Source: JBCBEX01 sp038528235 | GTDB lineage: Bacteria > Bacteroidota > Rhodothermia > Rhodothermales > Rubricoccaceae | Direction of reading: 5' to 3' | DNA: 34,095 nt | NCBI GenBank assembly: GCA_038528235.1 | Contig: JBCBEX010000047.1 | Span: 1-34,095 of the forward strand | In this document: in pieces, positions 1-7,111 of the stretch | How positions within the stretch are numbered: position 1 is the stretch's first letter | Layout: every line of letters starts with the position of its first letter | The notes under the pieces: model-generated | Seen by the model: the letters and a program-made list of their open reading frames with translations, nothing else | What the model was told of the DNA's origin: nothing | Databases searched by the model: none | Program-made: the position numbers and the translations under genes

Positions 1-1689
1 CTCGCCCTCCGCAAGACGCTCGACGGCGAGTACACCTCGACGGCCCACGGACGCTTCGGCCTCCGCCTCGTGCGCGGCGACCACTATCTGCTCATCAGCT
101 TCGAGGGCGAGCAGGTCCTGGTAGTAGACCAGCGTGCCTTTGTGCTCCGGCAGGACGAGTTCGCGCCAGTCGAGCTTGCTGTTCTCGAACGTCGCGGGGT
201 CTTGCGGGTCAGGGACGCCGTCGCGGAAGCCCGCGTGGTCGCGCATCTCGCGGCGGCGGCCCGGCAGGATGGTCGGGCCGATCTCGTCGTTGTGGTCGGT
301 GAAGAACTGGAACGGCGTGCGGGCGGCCCACTCCTGGCCCTGGAAGAGGAGCGGGGTGAGCGGCGGAAAGAGCAGCGCCGCCGTCGCCGCGCGGTAGGTC
401 GCCAGGTCGATGTCGTCGGTGAGGCGGGTGCCGCCCGGACGGTTGCCGACCTGGTCGTGGTTCTGGATGCAGATCACGCACTGGTCGAGGCGCACCTCGG
501 GGCCCTTGCGCGGGTTCGTCTCGGTGCCCCAGGCCTTACCTGTGAGCGGGTTGCGGCGGCCGTCGTAGAACCAGCCCTGCGTGAGCGTGTGCGCGATGTC
601 GCGGGCCTGCGTGCCGATGAACGCGCCGTAGTAGCCGCGCGAGTCGCCCGCGGTGAAGTTGCGGATCTGGTGGTGGAAGTCGTCCGTCCAGACGCCGTCG
701 AGGCCGTAGCCGGGGGCGTCCTCGTCGTCTACGGGGAAGAGAAGCGTGTTGAGGTTGCGGTGGTCCTCGGCGATGATGAAGCGGTAGTGCGTCTCGTGCT
801 CGGCCTCGAAGGCGCGCACGGCGTCGCGGAGTTCGCGCAGGAAGTGCGGCTCAGAGCGGTCGCGCAGCGTGTGCGTGGCGTCGAGGCGCAACCCGTCGAA
901 GTGGTACTCCCGGAGCCAGTAGCGGGCGTTCTCGATAAAGAAGGCGCGGACGCCCGCCGAGCCCTCGTCGTCGAGGTTGATGGCAGCGCCCCACGGCGTG
1001 CGGGCTTTCTTGGTGAACATCGGCGCGTAGGCGGCGATGTAGGCGCCATCGGGGCCGAGGTGGTTGTAGATGACGTCGTGGAAGACGGCGAGGCCGAGTT
1101 GGTGGGCCGTGTCTACGAAGGCGCGGAGGTCGTCGGGGGTGCCGTAGGCGCGGCTCGGCGCGAAGAGCGCGGCGTGGTCGTAGCCCCAACTCCAGCGGCC
1201 GGGAAAGTCGGCCAGCGGCATCAGCTCGACGGCGGTGATGCCGAGCGCCTTGAGGTGCGGCAGCTTGCGGCGCGCGGCGGCGAGCGTCCCCTCTGGCGTG
1301 AAGGTGCCGACGTGCAGTTCGTAGAAGACGAGGTCGGTCTGCGCGAGGCCGCTCCAGCTTCCGTCCTGCCAGTCGTAGGCGCCCGGGTCCACGACCTCGC
1401 TCGGCCCGTGGACGCCCTCAGGCTGATAGCGCGAGGCCGGGTCCGGGAACGGCGTCTGGTCGTCCATCTGGAACCGGTAGCGCGCGCCCGCACCGACGCC
1501 CTCCACGAACGTCTCGAAGAGGCCCATGCCGAGGTCCTCCATGGGCGTCATCTCGATGGTCTGGGCGGCGTCGCCTTCGAGGTGGAGCGTGAGCGTGGTG
1601 GCCTTGGGCGCGAAGCCGCGGAAGCGGGTGCCGCCGTCTTCGACGAGGGCGCCGAGGCGGGGATAGGTCAGGGTAGCAGGTTCAGCCAT
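1..1689 (-). CDS. treZ: malto-oligosyltrehalose trehalohydrolase, C-terminus cut by window edge
   Basis: GH13 enzyme that releases trehalose from the maltooligosyl-trehalose made by TreY; cytosolic. Starts at the ATG at 1689 (MAEPATLTYP) and is still open at base 1, giving 563 residues; TreZ is usually about 580-620, so a few dozen C-terminal residues are missing. An N-terminal E-set/CBM48-like region (about 1-105) precedes the TIM barrel. The catalytic triad is visible: D270 in GLRLDATH (nucleophile), E308 in IIAEDHRN (acid/base) and D412 in QNHDQVGNR. No TreY or TreS is in the window, so the partner must lie beyond the left edge or elsewhere. malQ lies on the same strand 1.4 kb upstream, consistent with an alpha-glucan theme. 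A branching enzyme is the main alternative, but IIAEDHRN and QNHDQVGNR favour TreZ. Confidence 0.93.
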   Translation of the reverse strand, partial: MAEPATLTYPRLGALVEDGGTRFRGFAPKATTLTLHLEGDAAQTIEMTPMEDLGMGLFETFVEGVGAGARYRFQMDDQTPFPDPASRYQPEGVHGPSEVVDPGAYDWQDGSWSGLAQTDLVFYELHVGTFTPEGTLAAARRKLPHLKALGITAVELMPLADFPGRWSWGYDHAALFAPSRAYGTPDDLRAFVDTAHQLGLAVFHDVIYNHLGPDGAYIAAYAPMFTKKARTPWGAAINLDDEGSAGVRAFFIENARYWLREYHFDGLRLDATHTLRDRSEPHFLRELRDAVRAFEAEHETHYRFIIAEDHRNLNTLLFPVDDEDAPGYGLDGVWTDDFHHQIRNFTAGDSRGYYGAFIGTQARDIAHTLTQGWFYDGRRNPLTGKAWGTETNPRKGPEVRLDQCVICIQNHDQVGNRPGGTRLTDDIDLATYRAATAALLFPPLTPLLFQGQEWAARTPFQFFTDHNDEIGPTILPGRRREMRDHAGFRDGVPDPQDPATFENSKLDWRELVLPEHKGTLVYYQDLLALEADEQIVVAAHEAEAEASVGRRGVLAVERLAEGE

Positions 1690-2058
1690 CGAGTAGCAAT
1701 CCGTAGGACGGGCAGAAGAAATTGTGGGAGAGGATAGGGGCTGCTACCCATTCCGTGCCCCGAACGGTCCACACCGCCCCACGCGAAGGGCCATGCGGCC
1801 CTTGAACTTTACGGGGGCTTCACTTGCAGAGGCGGGGCGCAAGCCATTTTCGTCGGGGCTGCGGTGAGTCGGTGGAAGAAATAGCCTACGTTATCATGCA
1901 GGGCACATGAACGACATTACCCTCGCCAGTCACCGGTCGCGATGATGCTCACGCGGACGAACAGCGCAGTCTCGCCTACCACGCTGCACCTGCTCGCCTC
2001 GGTGGAGCAGGCGTTCGTGCAAGACCTGCAGACCTTCACGGTTGTCCGGTAGCCTGTT
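1690..2058. other. intergenic region upstream of treZ and of the T9SS-type gene
   Basis: Divergent intergenic stretch with no clear gene. A perfect 7-bp hairpin (AAGGGCC, loop ATGC, GGCCCTT) lies at 1786-1803 with no T tract. A 36-codon plus-strand ORF (1942-2052, ATG ATG start) ends 6 nt before the next gene; nearly all its third positions are G or C, as in coding DNA here, so it may be a small peptide or a gene remnant. No recognisable Shine-Dalgarno or family match. Confidence 0.5.
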
Positions 2059-2905
2059 ATGAGCGGGGCCGTATCACGCTGGTTCTGCCGCTGTGTCGTG
2101 GCGCTCGTCCTGCTCGGGGGAGCGCCAGGGGGGCAGGCGCAGGCGCCCATCGCTTGGGAGGTCGTCAGCGACTCGCTCCAGGTGCGGAGCCTCACCCTGA
2201 GCGGCGACTCCGCCGTCCACTTCGTAGGAACTGATGGCGCCTGGGTGTGGCGCCGCGCTGATGAGTCCTTCACCCGATTCAACCGGGCTGGAGCCTATAC
2301 GGGGATCCTAATGGCGTCGACGGGCCGCCTCTTCTTCCTCGACAGCAGCGGGGGCGAATGGCAGCCTGTGGGCCGTGATGGGGGGCTTGGACAACGTCCC
2401 GCAAGGCGAGGTGTGGCGCTCGGTGGACGGGGGCGTGACGTGGCAGTCGGTGGGGGCCTTCGATGGCGAGGCGCTGGTGGGCAACCGGCTCATCGTGCGG
2501 GACGTGGTGATCGGCCCGGAGAGTCGGGTGTGGGTGGGCTTCAGCCAGGGCGTAGGAGGTCCGTTCAAGAAAGGGTTGTTGGTGCGCACGGTGGAGGCGG
2601 TGGCAGCGTCGGGCGTGGCGGGGGAGCCTGCGACGCCGAGCGAGGCCCTGGTGCTGGGCACCCCGTACCCGAATCCCGGCACTGGGGCGGTGACGGTGCC
2701 GGTAGCGCTCGTGGAGCCCGCTGGGGTACGCGTTGCGGTGGTGGACGTGCTCGGGCGCGAGGTGGCGGTGGTCACCGAGGGCACGCGCGCGGCGGGCACG
2801 GACATGCTCACGTTCGAGACGCGCGGGCTGCCTGCGGGCGTCTATGTGGTGCGCGCTACCGTCGGGGGCGTCGTAGCAACACGACGAGTGACGGTGGCGC
2901 GATAG
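2059..2905 (+). pseudogene. secreted T9SS sorting-domain protein with BNR-like repeat, frameshifted
   Basis: One protein split over two frames. Frame 1 from 2059 gives a signal peptide (MSGAVSRWFCRCVVALVLLG...AQA) and a beta-rich region. At the run of six Gs at 2380-2385 the frame must change by +1 to continue as GLDNVPQGEVWRSVDGGVTW, a BNR/Asp-box-like repeat. The C-terminal 80 or so residues (YPNPGTGAVTV ... VVDVLGREV ... GLPAGVYVVRA) are a type A T9SS sorting domain, ending at 2905. Five Gs instead of six would restore one 281-residue protein destined for the cell surface via T9SS. Without correction, frame 1 runs into low-complexity nonsense to 3168. It may be a pseudogene, a sequencing error or, less likely, a slippage switch. 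Function unknown beyond export. Confidence 0.75.
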
Positions 2906-2938
2906 ACGGGCGGCGTCTCGTCAGCGACACCGCGGTGG

Positions 2939-3073
2939 GGCGGCTCCCCCCGTTTTGGTTGACGGTCGCTGCGCTCCCGCCTCAACCAAAACTGTCCCCC
3001 TCACGCGTGAGGGGGACAGCCCGAGGAGCGGAGTTCGTCAGAACGGAGACGGCGCAGGGCGGGGGGAGCCGCC
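2939..3073. repeat. nested inverted-repeat element between convergent genes
   Basis: Perfect 14-bp terminal inverted repeats (2939-2952 GGCGGCTCCCCCCG and 3060-3073, its complement) enclose two further perfect hairpins: an 11-bp stem (2952-2962 GTTTTGGTTGA with 2982-2992) and a 28-bp uninterrupted palindrome at 2992-3019. The element fills most of the gap between the T9SS-type gene stop at 2905 and the malQ stop at 3077. It has no coding capacity. It could be a MITE or REP-type element, and the palindrome could also serve as a bidirectional terminator, though no long T tract follows. Confidence 0.8.
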
Positions 3074-3076
3074 TTG

Positions 3077-4639
3077 CTACTCGCCGACCTTCTTCAGCGC
3101 GGTCATGCCTTCGAGGCGGTTCGTCACGGCGGTCATGCGGTGGAGCTGCTCCGCGAGCGCCTCCGTGAGCGCGCCTTCTTCGAGGCGCCACGCCCAGTTG
3201 ATGCCGCCGAGGCTGCCCGGCCGGTTGATGCGCGTGTCCGAGCCGAGACCGAGCAGGTCTTGCACAGGGAACACTGCCAGGTTGGCGACCGACGTGAGCA
3301 CGGCCCGGATCGAGGCCCAGTGCAGGTGGTCGGTGCTGGGGAGGCCGAGGTAGGCACAGGCGAAGTCGCGGATGCGTTTCGCCTCCGCTTCCGCCACTGT
3401 CACCTCCGGGTTGTTGTTCCAGCCCTGGATGGTGTCGTTGTCGTGCGTGCCCGTGTAGGCGACGTGGTCGCGGCGGTAGTTGTGCGGCAGGTGCTCCGAG
3501 TTGGGCCCCTCATCATAGCCGAATTGGAGGACGACCATGCCGGGGAAGTCGAACTCGGCCATGATCGCGCGGACGCCCGGCGTGATGATGCCGAGGTCCT
3601 CGGCGATGATCGGCAGGGGTGCGCCGAACTGCTTCTCGAACATCGCGAAGAGGTCCGAGCCGGGTCCCTCGATCCACTCACCGTTGACGGCCGTGTCCTC
3701 GTCGCCGGGGCTCTGCCAGTAGGCCTCGAAGCCGCGGAAGTGGTCGAGGCGGACGAGGTCCATCAGCTTGATCGCGCGCGCCATGCGCTGGACCCACCAG
3801 CCGTAGCCGTTGCGCTTCATGCGGTCCCAGCGGTAGATCGGGTTGCCCCAGCGCTGGCCCGTCTCCGAGAAGTAGTCCGGCGGGACGCCCGCTACCACGG
3901 TGGGCTGGCCGTCGTCGTTGAGGAGGAAGAGGTCCTGGTTGGCCCACACGTCGGCGCTGTCGTGGGCGACGTAGATCGGGAGGTCGCCGAGGAGGCGGAT
4001 GGAGCGCTGGCGGCAGTAGGACCACAATGCCTGCCACTGCGCGTCGGCGACGAACTGCGCGAAGGTGTGGAGGCGGATCGCGTCGGCGTGCGTCTCGCGG
4101 GCCTGGGCGAGGGCGTCCAGGTCGCGGCGGACGCAGGCGGGCTCCCAGTCCGTCCAGGCGACGCCGCCGTGCGCCTCCTTGAGCGCGGCGAAGAGGGCAT
4201 ACTCGGGGAGCCAGTCCGCGTGCAGCGCCTCGAACGTGGCGAGGTCGTCGGCAGTGTAGCCGGGCAGCCCAGCCCCGTCCAGGAAGTGCGCGTGGGCGCG
4301 GCGCAGGAGGTCCCACTTGTAGTGTTCAACGGGCCCAAAGTCCACGTGGTCGTCTGGGAACGCGGGTACGTCGGCGAGGTCATCGTCGGTGAGCAGGCCT
4401 GCGTCGCGCAGCTTGTCGGGGCTTACGAGATAGGGGTTGAGCGCGAACGTGGACGGGCTCGCATAGGGCGAAGCGCCGTAGCCCGGCGGCACGAGGGGGA
4501 GCACCTGCCAGACGCGCTGGCCCGCCTCCGCGAGGAAGTCTGCGAAGGCGTAGGCGGCGGGGCCGAAGTCGCCGATGCCGTAGCGGCCAGGCAGAGACGT
4601 GATGTGCAGAAGGAGGCCGCTGGAGCGAGGCAGGGACAT
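3077..4639 (-). CDS. malQ: 4-alpha-glucanotransferase (amylomaltase)
   Basis: GH77 enzyme that transfers alpha-1,4-glucan segments between maltooligosaccharides, with release of glucose; cytosolic. Start chosen at ATG 4639 (MSLPRSSGLLLHITSLPG), where family similarity begins; an in-frame ATG at 4717 would add 26 unlikely residues. 520 aa, the usual short amylomaltase length. Catalytic residues are D299 (VRLDHFRGFE, nucleophile), E347 (IIAEDLG) and D400 (GTHDNDT), spaced as in the Thermus enzyme. Also visible are the family blocks GYGASPYASPSTFALNPYL and KRNGYGWW. Same strand as treZ but separated from it by an opposite-strand gene, so transcription is probably independent. Confidence 0.97.
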   Translation of the reverse strand: MSLPRSSGLLLHITSLPGRYGIGDFGPAAYAFADFLAEAGQRVWQVLPLVPPGYGASPYASPSTFALNPYLVSPDKLRDAGLLTDDDLADVPAFPDDHVDFGPVEHYKWDLLRRAHAHFLDGAGLPGYTADDLATFEALHADWLPEYALFAALKEAHGGVAWTDWEPACVRRDLDALAQARETHADAIRLHTFAQFVADAQWQALWSYCRQRSIRLLGDLPIYVAHDSADVWANQDLFLLNDDGQPTVVAGVPPDYFSETGQRWGNPIYRWDRMKRNGYGWWVQRMARAIKLMDLVRLDHFRGFEAYWQSPGDEDTAVNGEWIEGPGSDLFAMFEKQFGAPLPIIAEDLGIITPGVRAIMAEFDFPGMVVLQFGYDEGPNSEHLPHNYRRDHVAYTGTHDNDTIQGWNNNPEVTVAEAEAKRIRDFACAYLGLPSTDHLHWASIRAVLTSVANLAVFPVQDLLGLGSDTRINRPGSLGGINWAWRLEEGALTEALAEQLHRMTAVTNRLEGMTALKKVGE

Positions 4640-4872
4640 CGGGGCAGGGGGCGAGGTGAGGGGAGAATGGCGAGCCCGAAAACTACGGAGCGCGGAGGGG
4701 GGAACGGGGCACTTCAACCGACGTGCTGCGCGCGCGCGCCGTTCCTGCAGGGCGTAACGCAGCGATGACCTAGTGCTAACACGGAGGTAATCGACTGGAG
4801 CGTGCCGTGCGGGTAGGTTGGAGCTGGTTCAGCGTCGCCGGGGAGCCACCTGCTCAGCGAAGCCCAGCGTCG

Positions 4873-4936
4873 GCGAGACTCGGTGCCAGCGAGACTCGGT
4901 GCCAGCGAGACTCGGTGTCGGCGAGACTCGGTGTCG
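4873..4936. repeat. 16-bp tandem repeat, four units
   Basis: Four contiguous 16-bp units: two of GCGAGACTCGGTGCCA (4873-4888, 4889-4904) and two of GCGAGACTCGGTGTCG (4905-4920, 4921-4936), then a broken fifth (GCGAAACC). Each unit contains the 9-bp dyad CGAGACTCG, so the array presents four equally spaced dyads, about 1.5 helical turns apart. It could be a protein-binding array, a structured RNA segment or a simple VNTR. Confidence 0.9.
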
Positions 4937-4979
4937 GCGAAACCAGGAGCGGACCCTTCGCTACAGACCTACTCCAAGG

Positions 4980-5012
4980 CCCGTCCTCGTCTTCGTGCGA
5001 GGGCGGGTTTTG
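4980..5012 (+). terminator. intrinsic terminator without an upstream gene
   Basis: A 10-bp stem (4980-4989 CCCGTCCTCG with 4998-5007 CGAGGGCGGG, one G-T pair), an 8-nt loop, and TTTTGTTT immediately after on the plus strand. The preceding plus-strand gene is more than 2 kb away, across malQ, so this hairpin must end something else, possibly a small RNA that includes the 16-bp repeats. Confidence 0.65.
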
Positions 5013-5169
5013 TTTAGCGCCAGCTAGGATTCAGGATGCCCTCGAATGTGGGGCGCAAGACCCTCCCCGGTGAAACGCTGCGCGGGCGTGCTCGTAAGTT
5101 CGAACGTCACTCTTGCCAGGTCGCGGGAACCGCCTGGCCCTGCCCCTCTTCCCCAGCCTACCCCTCACG

Positions 5170-5526
5170 ATGGCCGACTTCAGCATCGAGCACTTCGCGC
5201 GTACCCTCCTCATCGAGAGCCTCTTCTACGACGAGGAGTACAGCGCCCTCGGCAACGTCAGCCTCATCGACCCGGAGCAGACGCGCGAGCGCTTCCTCGC
5301 CTCGTTTGATCCTGAGCGCAACATTTACCTCATCGAGGAGGCCATCGAGTGGGAAGACCTCGACGCCGACCGCGATGGCGAGATCGACTATGCGCTCGCG
5401 GTGGATGGCACGGAGCACGGCACCTATGAGGACCCGGCCGCCGCCGCCGACGAACTCCTGAAGCTCGCCGCCGAGCACGGCCTCACGCCGACGTTCATGA
5501 TCCTCTTCGAAGAAGACGAGTTCTAG
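5170..5526 (+). CDS. small acidic hypothetical protein with one EF-hand-like loop
   Basis: 118 aa from the ATG at 5170 (MADFSIEHFARTLLIESLFY). Family not recognised. The protein is strongly acidic, with no signal peptide or membrane segment. The segment DADRDGEIDYAL (near residues 61-72) has the Asp-x-Asp-x-Asp-Gly-x-Ile-Asp spacing of a calcium-binding EF-hand or dockerin loop, but only one copy is present. The tail is very acidic (LFEEDEF). High-GC codon use matches the neighbours and the frame is cleanly open, so it is probably real. It converges on the DUF423 gene. Confidence 0.7.
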   Translation: MADFSIEHFARTLLIESLFYDEEYSALGNVSLIDPEQTRERFLASFDPERNIYLIEEAIEWEDLDADRDGEIDYALAVDGTEHGTYEDPAAAADELLKLAAEHGLTPTFMILFEEDEF

Positions 5527-5571
5527 AGGGCCACCGTAGACACGGTGCGGTGATGGACGCCTCGTCCTCTG

Positions 5572-5985
5572 CTACACCGCGACACCTTGCCAGACGCGCC
5601 ACGCGAGCAAGCCCCAGCCGGCCAGAAAGGCGACCCCGCCGATGGGCGTGACGGCTCCCATGATCGGTAGGTCGGCCAAGACGAGCACGTAGAGGCTTCC
5701 GGAAAACACCGCGATCCCGGCGACGAACAGCCACCCGGCCGCGCGGACCTCGATGCCCTGGAGCAGAAGCAAGCCCACAACGAGCAGCGCGAGGGCGTGC
5801 ACGAGGTGGTAGAGCACGCCCGTGCGAAACGTGGCGATGCGATCAGGCGTGACGTAGGCTAGGTTTTCCAGCCCGTGTGCGCCGAACGCGCCGAGCGCAA
5901 CGCCGAGGCCGCCGAGCACAGCGCCGAGCGTGAGCAGTGTCCGCGCAGACGGCACGAGCACGGAGAGCACGTCTGGGTTTCCCAT
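5572..5985 (-). CDS. DUF423 family inner-membrane protein
   Basis: 137 aa with four predicted hydrophobic segments and the DUF423/YgdD signature: GAVLGGLGVALGAFGAHGLE near the N-terminus, FRTGVLYHLVHALALLVVG in the middle, FSGSLYVL and ITPIGG-like (VTPIGGVAFLAGW) near the C-terminus. Function unknown in the family; a small polytopic membrane protein. It lies 68 bp downstream of the sulfurtransferase gene on the same strand, so the two may be co-transcribed. A weak hairpin (GGCGGT with ACCGCC, about 6006-6033) sits between them. Confidence 0.92.
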   Translation of the reverse strand: MGNPDVLSVLVPSARTLLTLGAVLGGLGVALGAFGAHGLENLAYVTPDRIATFRTGVLYHLVHALALLVVGLLLLQGIEVRAAGWLFVAGIAVFSGSLYVLVLADLPIMGAVTPIGGVAFLAGWGLLAWRVWQGVAV

Positions 5986-6053
5986 GAGTGAAGCGGTCTT
6001 TCAGTGCGGCGGTGTCGCAAAGCTGTACCGCCATGCTTGTTCAGGTTGGCCGC

Positions 6054-6911
6054 CTATTCGGGTTCGCCTTTCTCGATGGGTGCGCCGACTAGGTTGCCCC
6101 ACTCCGTCCACGAGCCGTCGTAGTTCTTCACGCGGTCGAAGCCGAGCAGGTATTTCAGCACAAACCACGTGTGGCTCGACCGCTCGCCGATGCGGCAGTA
6201 GGCAATCGTCTCGTCGGACGAGGTGAGGCCTTGCTCGGTGAGGTAGATCGCCTCGAGGTCCGCACGCGGCTTGAACGTGCCATCTTCGGCTGCCGCGCGG
6301 CTCCACGGGATGTTGGCGGCGCCGGGAATATGGCCACCGCGCATGGCCCCTTCCTGTGGGTAGCCCGGCATGTGCGTCACCTCGCCGATGTATTCCTGCG
6401 GGCTGCGCACGTCCACGAGCGCGCCGCCGCGCTTCATGTGGGCCATCACCTCGTCGCGGAAGGCGCGAATCGAGAGGTCCGGGTCCTTCGGCTCGTAGGC
6501 GGTCAGTTCGAAGCTCGGCGCTTCGGTGGTCAGGGCTCGGCCCTCGGCGATCCACTTGGCGCGGCCGCCGTCCATCACGCGGCAGTCGCGGTGGCCGTAG
6601 AGTTTGAACGTCCAGAAGGCATAGGTGGCCCACCAGTTGTTCTTGTCGCCGTAGAAGACGACCGTCGTGTCTTCGGTGATGCCGTGCTCGGCACAGAGGC
6701 GCGCGAACGCTTCCTTGCCGACGTAGTCGCGGACGACCTCGTCCTGGAGGTCGTTGACCCAGTCGATGTGGACGGCGTTGTGGATGTGACCAGTGCCGTA
6801 GAGCAAGAGGTCCTCGTTGCTCTCAACGAGACGTACGTTGGCCGTGTCGGCGCGGTGGTGAGCGACCCACTCGGTCGAGACGAGCACCTCGGGATGGGCG
6901 AAGGCAGCCAT
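6054..6911 (-). CDS. thiosulfate sulfurtransferase (two-domain rhodanese)
   Basis: 285 aa from the ATG at 6911 (MAAFAHPEVLVSTEWV); an upstream in-frame ATG at 6953 would add 14 unlikely residues. Two rhodanese folds: an inactive N-terminal one (about 8-128) and a catalytic C-terminal one (about 150-280). The active-site Cys239 lies in the loop CRIGERSSHTWFVL, the form seen in thiosulfate sulfurtransferases of the mycobacterial CysA type; mercaptopyruvate sulfurtransferases carry CGSGVT instead. Transfers sulfane sulfur from thiosulfate to cyanide or another thiophile. Divergent from serA across a 200-bp spacer; probably the first gene of a unit with the DUF423 gene. The physiological acceptor cannot be read from sequence. 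Confidence 0.93.
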   Translation of the reverse strand: MAAFAHPEVLVSTEWVAHHRADTANVRLVESNEDLLLYGTGHIHNAVHIDWVNDLQDEVVRDYVGKEAFARLCAEHGITEDTTVVFYGDKNNWWATYAFWTFKLYGHRDCRVMDGGRAKWIAEGRALTTEAPSFELTAYEPKDPDLSIRAFRDEVMAHMKRGGALVDVRSPQEYIGEVTHMPGYPQEGAMRGGHIPGAANIPWSRAAAEDGTFKPRADLEAIYLTEQGLTSSDETIAYCRIGERSSHTWFVLKYLLGFDRVKNYDGSWTEWGNLVGAPIEKGEPE

Positions 6912-7077
6912 GGGGGGGCGGATAGGTGAAGAGGGGAAAGGCGACGTTCTCAATCCGTCGGCGAGGCGAATCGTTCCGGGTGGGCCGCCGAGTGAAGGCA
7001 GAAGTGACGCGTGAAGGGTTCAGCGTGAAGAGCGCCCAGGTGGCTTGACGCCTGGATGCTGACGCGCCACCTTCTGG

Positions 7078-7109
7078 CACGTCCACACGTCCACACGTCC
7101 ACACGTCGC
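7078..7109. repeat. 8-bp tandem repeat directly before serA
   Basis: Three copies of CACGTCCA (7078-7085, 7086-7093, 7094-7101) and a fourth diverged copy CACGTCGC (7102-7109), ending 2 nt before the serA start at 7112. The array occupies the position where a ribosome-binding site would lie and leaves no Shine-Dalgarno. Confidence 0.9.
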
Positions 7110-7111
7110 TC

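Larger units (their letters stand above)
4640..5169. other. non-coding region between malQ and the small acidic gene
   Basis: About 530 bp without a convincing gene; the ORFs over it are low-complexity readings of a tandem repeat. It holds the 16-bp repeat array and an intrinsic terminator on the plus strand, annotated separately. No gene precedes that terminator, so a short untranslated RNA is possible. Confidence 0.6.

Noticed and set aside
70..1737. Plus-strand ORF of 555 codons opposite treZ
   Set aside because: It mirrors treZ, whose catalytic motifs are all present on the minus strand. Its own translation is Val/Arg/Glu-rich with no domain, typical of antisense frames in high-GC DNA.
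3074..4768. Plus-strand ORF of 564 codons opposite malQ
   Set aside because: Antisense shadow of malQ, with no family features.
4873..4936. 16-bp array as a CRISPR
   Set aside because: Units are contiguous with no spacers and too short; no cas genes.
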